Assembly (NCBI GenBank): GCA_964023205.1
Contig: OZ026838.1
Span: forward strand, 29,353,843 to 29,417,842
Source: Lutraria lutraria
Lineage: Eukaryota > Mollusca > Bivalvia > Venerida > Mactridae
DNA length: 64,000 bases
Reading direction: 5' to 3'
The number at the start of each line of letters is the position of its first letter. Position 1 is the first letter of the stretch. Positions 29,101 through 41,100 of the stretch are shown piece by piece. Below the pieces are notes generated by a model that saw only the letters and a program-made list of their open reading frames with translations, made no database searches and was not told the origin of the DNA. A program made the position numbers and the translations under genes.

Positions 29101-32100
29101 GAGTAAACTCATGCCAAAGAAATTCTTTTAAGAATATATTGGAGACCAATATCTGTATAAAGACATTATGGTGTTGTCATGAAACTTTTGACTCTAAAGT
29201 GTAATTTCTGTAACAAAAACTGGGTTTTTAATACAATATGATTTGATCAATAAACCTTTCTTATTTGGAATAAAACAATGTAATTTAAGCACACAATAAA
29301 CATTTCAGTGACTAATGTCTCCCTAATAAATGTACTATTTTCCATATAATTATTAAGCATTTTATCAAAGAATTCACAAATTACCCATCTATGGGATAAA
29401 TTAAAGATGGAACCAAACTGATCGCTTTGCGAAACTTTAAATCTATTTCAAATGCTACTAAATAAAGTTTAATCTATCATAACAGAGTAAAACTAAATAA
29501 AAGAATCATAAATAATATCCTATACATTTTAGTCTAGAAAAGATAACAGATTTCAGGGCTTGACAAATCGTAATTACAAGTAGAAATCAACTCAGGACTA
29601 GTTGAAATTGCTGTAAAACTAGTTAAATTTCTAAGCTGTTGTCCAGCAGGACCAATAGCCCGAAAAACAGTTGTCGAGCCCTGGATTTATATATTGTAAT
29701 CTACCAGGCATTTGAGGTGTGGAATAATCTGTGAAATTCAAAGGAATAATAGAAAATAAATCTCTACATCAAAGAACAACCAGCCACAGTTATATATTAT
29801 ATAATCCAGTAAGACCACGTTTTAGTACAACTACACATCACTCAATAGTGTGTAATGTTCACCACAGCAGATGTTAAACTCAAACTATACCGTGATATAG
29901 ACAGCGTCCTGAGTTGTAGCTTCAATCTCTAAGTTAATAAATCTCTGTAAAAAGTACCCCATGGTTTGGTTATTCTTAATGATTCAAGATCACATAATCA
30001 GAGCAATAAAGGATAAAATCAGAAAAAATTATAACATTTAAAATTTTATTTCCTGTAATAATACATCAGACAAGTTAAAGTAAACACACGTCTTAACCAA
30101 CAGGTTTTGTAAATCATTATCGCTTGCCTAAAGGGATCATTTTGCCCTAAAAAGTGAAGATGCACATGAAGTTAAGTCAAGTAAATATTAAACAATCTAT
30201 TAGTTGAAACAAGATCCTATTACTAAGCATTTTTTTAATCTCACCTGCGGTTTTTCGGCTACATATTTAGCACAGTTACGTATCAATCGTATAGCTTCCA
30301 TACTGGTGTCAGGAAAAGCAGCATTGCACGCGAATTCTGATAAACATTTCACAGCATCTTGAAACGAATCCATCACAGCAGCAAAATGCTTATCAAACAC
30401 TGATGCTGAAAGAAATGCAGAAATAATCCATGTCAGTACAATCTATGTTTGTACATTCAGAATAAAATAGTAAAAAGAACTTCAATAACATATAATAGTT
30501 TTAAAAGATAACCAGCTTATTTCTGCCAAAAACATTTTCTATTTCAATGTAAATTTTATAATTAATTTACAGGAATCAACCAACACACATCAAGACAGGT
30601 AGCAGATATCTTAGAATTCTCATCAGAGGTTTATTAGAACCACAACAAAATCTTTTAATGAGTGATTGATTCTGGTTAAATCATTTAGCTCAGATACTTA
30701 TTTATATTACTCTCAATCACTTAAAATATAATTCTTCATAAAAAGAGTACTCCGTATATAAAAAGAAGTACAACTAGAGACTAGTTTTCCTACAAGAATG
30801 ATCTTCAATGAGATTGAAAAATAGAAGCACAGATGCTAAAAAGCCTATCAGTGATTTTCCAGCATGTATCACAAACATTTAGTACTAACATATGAAATTA
30901 ACAAGGTTAAGAGTTATAGGATAATCTTCCAGTTACTGAGCTGCAGGTTTAAATCCTATCAGATCCAATATTTTTGTCATCCAAGCACTTATGTAACAAA
31001 GAAGACTAGATGGTCATTGTTAGTGATTAATAAACATTTGAAGAATTATAAATCAGCCTTAATCAATCATCTTTACAACTTACAGATAATTTTTCCTGTG
31101 GTTTGGAATGCAAGTTCTACGATACCCTCATCTTGGTCAGAGGCAGCAAGATGGAATACACTGAACGTATTCTTCCAACCAGATTTAATATTGGCTGCCT
31201 GTGAGTTCACCATTTGTGCTACACATCTAACAACCATGTCACGAATTGTAGGGGATCTAAAGATAAATAAACAAACATGTAATTGCTTTCATACAGTTTA
31301 ATCTGTGTTAGTCAGTCACCTTATAATAAACGCCACCTGTCAATAAAGGCCATATTTTGTCTTTCCAAAGGGTTGCCTTTGTTCACAAATTTGCCTATTA
31401 GAAGAGCTGATAGAAGCAGACAGTATCTTCAAGCTGATTATGTGATTATCAAAGTATTAAAAACATATTTTGTACAAATGAGTATCAAACATTTGAAAAT
31501 TGGTAGAATAATTAAATATACATGTACGATGCTTTAAACACAGAAAGCTTGTGAAATATAGCACAGTTTATATATATTCACGTCCACAGATATGTGTCAT
31601 GAGGCCTAACTGAACAATGTCATATATTTTTTGCAATATCAAAACAAACTGAAATTAATTTGACCTTTGTTTTAAGTTGAAAATTAAATAAGTTCAACAA
31701 ATTCCTTCATTATATTTAACAAGCACTGAAACGATATTAAATTACCTGTTACGTTTCATGATATGTTCGAAGGGCCTGAGGAAATCTTTTTGAAACCTGA
31801 AGTTGGCAAATTCTCCCTTTTCTATGAATTTCATAGATAGCTGTCTCAGTGAATCAATAGCAAAGAATGCAATATCTTCATTCTGGTTACAACCAACCTA
31901 ATAGAAAAGCAGAAAAGCAAATAAGTACATTATACAAAGGGTGAATGAACATTTTTTTATCGTATTTCCATTTTACTATTTTTTTCCAACATTTTTTTAT
32001 TTCATCTTAGTTATTATGAAGCGAAGCACCACTTAAATCTTCGATGAAAAAGTTAATGATTTGAGTACAAATTATTAATTAAGGGACAGTTTCTTAAATT

Positions 32101-35100
32101 GTAACTGTCAATAGATGGTAATGATAACTCAATACTATAAATAACATACTAATATAACACAATGTATTACCTTGTTGAAATGGTCACCAAGGTATTGCCA
32201 TATACGAGACCACTGCAGCCTGATACGTCCCATATTGTAATAGGAAATCTCAACAATCTTAGTTAGACTGAACATTCTAGGTCTACTGTGGTTTGACAAT
32301 TCTTCAACTGATACTTGGCACAGAGCTTTAACGAATTCCACTAAAAATAGAAAAAAAAAATTTCATCAGCTATCAAATTATTCCAACAGGATAACTCTTT
32401 TGAATGATAACAATTACAAATAAGCAGGTACTTAATTGTTTTAAGTCAGCAGGTTATCAGGTCATACTCAAGAATACTAATAGAGAGATATGTGTCATTT
32501 TGGGGTTGAAAATTTAAGACAATGTGCTGTCGTGCAGTAGAGATAAAAATATCTTAAGTCATAATGAACAAATCAATCCAAATAAATCATGACCAAATGA
32601 CCTCCAAATAAAGGCCACCTTTCAATAAAGGTCATATTATGTCTTTGCCAAGGGTGGTTTTAGTTCACAGGTTTGACTGTTCATGTAGAACTAGTGAAAA
32701 CTTACCAACAGCATCTCCATCTAGTTTGACAGAGCCAGTAAAGATTCTATCTACAGCTACCACTACACTCTGTGAACTTGTTTCACCCATCGTCTCCTGA
32801 AAGTTTGCTAAAGTCTTTGATCCAAATCCACCTTTAGCTATTGCTGTAATAAATAAAAATTAATTTGATTGATACAGTTATAACAATTATTATTATGCCA
32901 TATTTATACAGCATTCATTTTGTAATTAAAACTTAATCAAAAGTGCTAATTTCAACCAGGCAGATGTTTCACTGAAAACATCTTAACAGCCTATGATCAA
33001 TCCTGTGTTCCTATAGGCTCACTGCCAGATAATATATCTTATTTGTTATTCTAATTTGACTAAGGCATCACAGAAAGAAATGATTGATCTCCGTAAAGTA
33101 AAATCTAAGCTAACATAGCAAGGGAAAAGTATCTATTTCAAATAAACTATTCAGTGCATTTAATGAAAGACAAGATGTCAGTGCATACCAGAAGCTGACC
33201 TCTGAACACAGTTTCTTGGTTCCAACTGCTAACAATGAATGGCATTAGTGACTCTGTCTAAAGTCATAAATACATATACAGTAAAACTCGTCTTAAGCGA
33301 CCATTCAAGGGAGAACGAAAATATAGTCTCTGAAGACAGGTGGTCTCTTAACTAAGGATTGGAGTTACATACTATGAAATAGTACGAAACCATGTACATT
33401 TAATTAGGCAATTAAACATTTTATACAGAGACAAATGTAACCGTAGCTTAGCATTTTAAAAACAGTACTTAATTTGTACGTAAAATCTTAAGAAAATAAT
33501 AAATGGTCGGAAGGACAGGTTTTACTGTACAGTCAAACCCGTGGACAAAGGCGACCCTTGGGAAAAACATAATGAGGTCTTCATAAACAGGTAGCCTTTT
33601 ATTGGAGGTCATTTTGTTATAAATAATCAATGATGGTAATTCAAAGAAAGGCCTTTATTCAGACATGGCCGCTAACACAGGTTTGACTGTACATGTGTAT
33701 TGAAATCTGTAAACTATTACAAACAAGCTTTACCTTCAGGATCAAAGGCTTCTATAGGATGGGCAGTTCCACCATTCGATTTGTCTCGTTTATGTGATGG
33801 GATATATTTGGTTTTAACGGACGTACCTATCAACTGTGCTAATTCCAGCTGGGAAATACATCTTAGAATCTGAAATTGATCATATTTACTGTATTGTATT
33901 GTGTAAATAAGTATGTTAACATCAATAGCATATAATTTTGTTGCAAATATCAATGTTCAATCCAAACATCTTTGAACATGTGTAAGAAAAGTTACAACAG
34001 GTTACAACATGTAAAGGTAGGCAGCATTATAAATATATAATGGATATTATTCATGCAATATTATGTCTGATTAAGGAATAGGAATTTGTGTTATTACATT
34101 TGAAAACCATTAAAAGAATTGCAGGGGTGTGACAAGTGCAATGGCAAAAAAAAGAAAATCAATTTCATTGAGCTAGGGCCTTGGGGGCCACTAAGGCTCA
34201 GGTTGGTCCCAGGGATTATCAAACTGTAGACATCTGCAAATCAGCAGAAAAGCACAACTCTGGAATTGAATTCCATAAACTTGCATGAAACATTCTCCAT
34301 AGATAAGTGAATTCAATAATAATCCTACCTCTAGCCATGATTTTCCCAGATAGTTTCCATCAGTATGAGCCACAGATATCAGAGTTTTGATAGTGTCGAT
34401 ATTCTTTGTTTTCATCTCAGTGATTGGTGATGCTGCAGTTAACAATGTGAATCTAGCTAATGCTTGAACATAAGCATCTCTCTCCAACTGAAAACAATAC
34501 AAGTTTAATAATGCTTGAACACAGATTCAAGGTACACATCTTAAAGTACTAATTTGGGTATTGACAATTATGGAATTGATAAAGCACAAAGAAAAACTCA
34601 AGACAACTTTTTGGATATACAATTTTTTTTCTAAACAATACACAAAGTTAATGTATGTACACAGGGGTGAGCGATAGTTGGGTGGTAACATGCTGGACTA
34701 CTAAACGAAAGGTTGTGGGTTCGATTCTCGGCTCTACCTTTCAGATTTCTCAGGGACTTTTTTCAGTGTCCCCATCCCAACCACCAAGCCAAGTACTGTG
34801 TCTACAGAATCACAGCGAGGCCGAGGCATGTATCATGGCTTCACATTGGGCGCGATAAAGAACCAGGAAAAACTATTTGAAATGATCATAGTTGTTGAAT
34901 GGGCTGTTATACAACAGATAAATGAATAACAAATGTACAAGTTATTTTGGTAACAAGGCAGACATACTCATCAACTAAAGAGTTCATGGCATAGTATGGA
35001 TCAAGAGTGAAGGATGTCTACAAAAAAGTCAAAATAACAATAATTAGTGTTTTTGAGACAACCCTCGAGTACAGTACAGCTATCACTAAACTTACCTCCA

Positions 35101-38100
35101 TATGAAAAATACAGGAGATCCTTATAGCACATCTGATACCATCTAAACAAAGGGAGGCAATTTGTGAGTTATCACAGTCTTGTAAGCCAACACTAAATGC
35201 AGCTAGGAATGGAGTCCATGCCATCTACAAAAGTTGAAGTGTACATTTGTAATCAATTAGTGCACACAGCAAAAAAAACTTTTTAAAGAAAATATTACTA
35301 AGTAACATATGACTGAGTATGAAAGAAATGAAAGGCCTCTACCTCCAGAGAACAAGATTCAACATGAATTCAAACATCTATCTTCCAGTAATGTTAAACC
35401 TAAGTGGGATGAAGGCAAAATGTGTCAAAACACAAGAGTGCCAGTTGAATAAAGAACTAACAGTAAAAATAACAGTAGACAAGTTTGTTTATTAAAGATT
35501 AAAGGAATAACATCTTGATAATCACATTTATAAGCTACAAACATGATTTTAAATTCCTATTTTTTAATGATGACAAAGTTATTTCACATAACTCAGGTCT
35601 GTATTCATACCTTGAACATTGGTCGTACATGTTCCTGATGTTTTGCACTCATGAAGTTTGACTCCACATGGCTTACACTCTCCATAAGAACCTTAGCAGC
35701 CATGGCCATGTGTTCCATCTCAGTGTTATATAACATACGTCGCTGCTTATCACTCGTTATATCTCCTACAATTACAACAATTTCAACCTTGAAGCTGGGC
35801 ATTTTTATCATCAAAACTTGAGCAAAATCTATAGCAAAATACAACAGATTAATAAAATTCAATCCCTTATTAGACATTTTGAAGCTGTACATTTTAATTA
35901 TCAAAACATGCTAATTGTTAGCTATAATGTACAAATAATTTATTAGCCATATAATCTATAGAAAATATGGATGTCAATAAAAGCAAGAGAAATTTTATCT
36001 CACATTGTTTTGTCAATATTTATGTACAAAATCTTGCCCTAAAGCAATCTCTTATCTTTCCAATGCCATGTGGAAATATCATCTTGAAGCAGCAACAAAG
36101 GCATTTTTTCTACATTAATTTAAAACATGAATGTAGTACAGAAGCCCGAGACTATAAAACATGAGATCAATCTCCAACTTCAAACTTTGTCTCTTATATT
36201 TCAAAGTTAATTATGATCAGACAATAATGATATTATAGATAAATTAGTCTAAAAGCATGATTGATCTGAACATGTATTCAAACATTAATCAGCTTTATCT
36301 TTTCAACCATAATACTTTGAGATTGGAATTTAGATTTGAGCTCAGAGACTGTACTCACGTTTTATAGCCTGGAAAGAAACTAACTCCTAAATGGCATGTT
36401 ATAAAAACTATACAGTTTTAATCATGCATACATTTTTGCGCAAGCATCATCACAACCTTGTACAGTTTATCATGCACGACAATGCTCCAGAGAGCCGAGT
36501 GCATTACAAGAAGAAGAACCTAGGGGCCTGGTATGATAACATCACATAATGAACTTACTATGGGAATGTACAGATCTTTGGACACCAACAGCTTTCATTT
36601 TGATTTCATTTGATGCAATCTCATCATAAATGGCTGACAGATATTCTTCAGGTAAATCTTTACTGTCGTTTATACCACGGTTCATCTTTATATACTGATC
36701 CTTGGTCATCTTATTCTTGTCTTTTATCTACAAACATTCCAATCATACATTTTAATTCATCGAAGTTCAATCTGGTTAAAAAGGCCACCCTAAAAAATCT
36801 TGGTTTGTGGTTATACAACCCAAACTTTTAGAAGTAGGTACGTAGGTAGGCAATTTTTATTTTTGTTAACTTGCATGTACAGTTAAGCCTATGAACAAAG
36901 GCCATTCTTGGGAATGACAAAAGGTGGCCTTCATTGACAGATTGCCTTTATTCGGAGGTCATTTTGTTCTAAATAATCAATTTTTTAAAAGAATGGCATT
37001 TATTCACAGGGTAGCCTTTATTTGAAGGTGGCTGCTAGTACAGGCTTGACTGAATATGCATGTAGTACAAACGAAAGCAAGAAAAAAAACGTTTGGGTCA
37101 GGAGATTTTTTTAATGAGTTGGTCATATAACAGCAAACCAATACTTTTTTAAAGGTTGGCCTAATAGATATACTTTTTTATGTCATATCTATATGAAATA
37201 AAGTATCACCCAAATTAAGATGTATGATTAATTTAAAATAACAAATGTTCAAACAAAATGAACTTTAAAACACATAACCAATGCATTTGTAGGTCAATAC
37301 AAAAGTGGGCAAATACTAAAGAAAGAGTACGAAAATGGATAATCCTGTACATCACTATGATAACATTTAGTGATTTTATGTTAAATATGTTTATGTAAAA
37401 AAAGCAAAACAACATGAATGGTCATTATTTTAAACTCTTCAACAATTCTTAATTAACAATAAAACAAAAACAGAATCATTTAAAAAATGACCCTGAAACT
37501 CTCTTAAAGGTGCTTAACTCCAAATGTGCATAAAAATCATACACCTGGAAAAAATCACCGACCTTTGGTAATAGCTAGCTGGACAACTTTCTTCATGTGA
37601 AATTTCATCACAGGTGGGATTTGAACTCACACCAGTGAGGGGCTAGTGATTATAACCACTTGACCACAGTGGCGCCTATTTCTAATCCTTATTAACTGTT
37701 TCAGAAATTTAGAATCTGAGGTGCCTCAAATTCCACACTATAGACTATAGAGTAGTTTGAAGAATATACACAGTAGTCAGCTTTCAATAAAATGAGTTAG
37801 CAAATGTATTAAAACATAAGAATGACTAAGTGAATATTTATGAACAGATACAATGTAACGAAGACAAGAGCACAGTCAGTATTGTCATTGTACCACATTC
37901 AACATAATAGAAGACACATGTTATACATTCATATTGATAATTTCCAGTGCATTTAGTGCATCATTGATTGCTTTGCAAATGCTGTCAACATTTAATATAC
38001 AAGCATCATACAAAGAAAGCAAATAAAAAATCTGACATGTGCAACAGGAGACCAAAGAGTGTGCAAACAGACATTTTTACAACAGAGGTCAAACATAGGT

Positions 38101-41100
38101 TAACAACAGAGGTCAAATGTGTATCCAGATTAATTATCTTTTTTTAAAGTATTGCAAGATGCTGCTTCAGAGCTGAATGATGGATATTTCAAGCATCATC
38201 ATTAAAAGTTAGCTGATGATAGATCCCCATCACAACATCATCCATAACCAGTTAACATGCATAATTAACTGACGATGCCGAATCTACCCGTAATATGTTA
38301 CTTTCACATTAGGACACTTTTATAATCCATAAACTATCGTTCTATCATGCATTCAAGATTCAACAAAATGTGACTAAATGTTTAGTAATATTAAATGTTA
38401 AGAGATGTCCATTTCTATCATTTTCCTCAGTACCAATTTTACTATACTACTACATAATGTTGGTGAAATCAATGAAAAACCATACTAGTATCTTATCATA
38501 CCATCCGATAATGAATGTATATATCTACATGTTACTATGTAATTAAACATTTCAAAACATAAACTTTTGCTATTTTTGTCTGTTACTGAAATGGCAAATT
38601 TTTGTCGCAATGTAAATTAAATTAGATTCAACTAATGAGTTAATTTTAAAGCAATAATTTTAGATGAAAGATCTAAAAGCTAATGTCTCTCTCTAAAAAA
38701 TATATCAGTACAATAAAATTTTAATTCATAACCTTGCAAATGATCTGAATTTATAGAATAACATGGATAACAAAAGAATATCATAGATGAGAAATGACAT
38801 AATCCTTTTGCATGATGAAAATTTTATGACAACAGTGAATAAAATAGGTGTACATGTATAGCTGTGATTATATGAAGACCTAGAACAAGGATGACAAGCT
38901 GTTAGCTCTAGCCAAGCTATATGTTCCCACGGAAACAAAATGTACCTGATGATTGTGTAAATCAGTAGTCAATATAATGATCGAGTACGCCAACACATAC
39001 GCTGTATCAGCGCTGGCGAAGACACCAAGCCTGCAATTATAACATTCCAAACTAAATGTAAAAACCACACACACTAAAAAAAACAAGGAAAATAAAACTA
39101 AACCAACTATGTCCTATACCTGACTGCTGTGTAAATCTGTCGTTAACATGATTACAGAGTACGCCAAAACATAGGCAGCATCAGCACTTGCAAATATTTC
39201 GCTACTGAAAGAGATTTTTGATAAAACAAAACATGATATAGATACATGTACTAAGAATAAATTATTAAACCATTCATGATTCCACTAAAAAATCCAAGTA
39301 CATGAATATAGATGATTATGCACTGATTGATTGGTTGTTTGTTTATCTGACTGACTGAGTGACTAATTGGTTGATTATTTGTTTATCTGACAAACTGACT
39401 GACTGATTGGTCAATTGATTGTTTATCTGGCTGACTGACTGATTGTTTGATTGATTGTTTGATTATCTGACTGACCGACCGACCGACTGATCGACTGATT
39501 GAGTGATATGGCACCTTGCAGTCTTTCAGAAAAATATGACATATAATAATACTTAATTATCAAAGTATTAATTAAGCTATTTAAAAATTGGATAAATCTA
39601 TTCGAATACAAACTTAACTCACAAACCAAAATGTTCCCGCCTCTATACCTTGAATACATAGAATAATTAATTCTGTTACCAAAATATAAGGCTAGAAAAA
39701 ATTGTCATTTTTAAGTTTACTTGACAAAAATAATTGAGGTTGGTAGGTCGAAAAAGCTTTTCTACTTTTTTTCAAAAACATATTTTTGTGAGAAAACAAG
39801 GTATGATTCTCCCACAAACATTTTCCTTCTTATAATTGTGCAATTAGAAATTTATTGGTCAGCGAAAAAATTATGGTCAGTTGGTTGACCATAAACTCAT
39901 CTATTTTTTCCAGCCTATCTATCCATTAGCTTCTTACTTCAACAAATCATGTAAGAGAAATACAATACCCTGATCATTAATGTAATGACAATTCTTAAAT
40001 AGTCAACTTTATCAATTAAATCCCTATTAGAAAACAAAGTAATCAGTAAAAATCTCATGCTTTTCAAGAACCTGAAAGATATGATCAATTTATGTATAAA
40101 AAAACTAACTTGGTGTTACATTCACAATATCGTGAAGCAAATTTTTCCATCAATCTATCAATTTTCTGAGATTCACCAGGTAGACGGAAGCCTTCAAGGA
40201 ATCGACGTAAAGCTGACACAAAATCCATCTCAGCAAAATTCAACTGATCTACGTAAGCATACATGACTTCCTTGTTGAATCTATAAATGATTAAATAACA
40301 GAATGTGCATAAAAAGCATATGAAGTTGAAATTATCGCCATAAATCTTATTTTGATTACCATTCTATTTTCAAACAAAATTGTATGATTTTTCACAGAAA
40401 TAAAACGCTTCTTGGTTAAGCTGAATGGCCTACAAATCTGATTTTAACTTCTGTAGCTTAGCAACAGACCACTTCGAGCATTACCCTCCAGGAGGCTGCG
40501 CCATGTCCCCTATTTTGTGTACGTGGCTATAGGTTAGATCAGTTTGGGGTTCTAAAAACTTGTTTAAACCAGACGTGACTCTTCGACAGCCAGTTCCAAG
40601 GAGACTGTGTTTTGTTGTCTAAATTTTATATGGTGCTATCAGGGTCTGTAAGGGGTTTTGGGATTTTCGGGAAGGTCATAAAGGTTGTATATTGGTAAAC
40701 ATAGGACTTTTTACAATCTTTCTTGAAACGTTAATCTTATATAATCTTTATTCAAATGCATTAAGATGAGCTCATCATCCACTTCAAATAAGGAATTTCA
40801 ATATTCGCTTTATATGTCAAATATTACCCAGCATGTGCATGAAAATTCAGCAAAGAAACATAAATCTCAATTGTAAATAAATATATTTGTGTAACTTACT
40901 TCTCATTTTCACCAAGATAGTCACCAACGTTAGTCTGAAATAAAAGAAATGTTTGAAATAAAAACATAGATAAATGTTCTAATTTTCCATAAGGTGAAGT
41001 GTTGCTACTGTGTAGCTCATTACCATTCTAAAGCATCAAAAAGTGTACAGAAAAATATTATTTCAAGAATTTTAATCATCAAATACTTGGTAAAAGATAA

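Larger units (their letters stand above)
36728..38945. other. BIG intron between exons 19b and 20
   Basis: This 2.2 kb intron contains one CAGTCAAACC element (36880-37052) and a minus-strand SINE-like stretch (about 37595-37680). I looked for a third copy of the duplicated Sec7 exon here and did not find one. Confidence 0.65.

Noticed and set aside
30864..31301. 145-residue plus-strand open frame
   Set aside because: It lies antisense across BIG exon 28 (31084-31256); its openness reflects the coding strand opposite, and it resembles no protein I know.
36728..38945. A third copy of the duplicated Sec7 exon
   Set aside because: I scanned for the AYVLAYS-encoding pattern and a phase-2 acceptor and found none.
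39325..39509. Possible CRISPR-like or satellite array
   Set aside because: It is an imperfect tetranucleotide tract without constant repeats and unique spacers.
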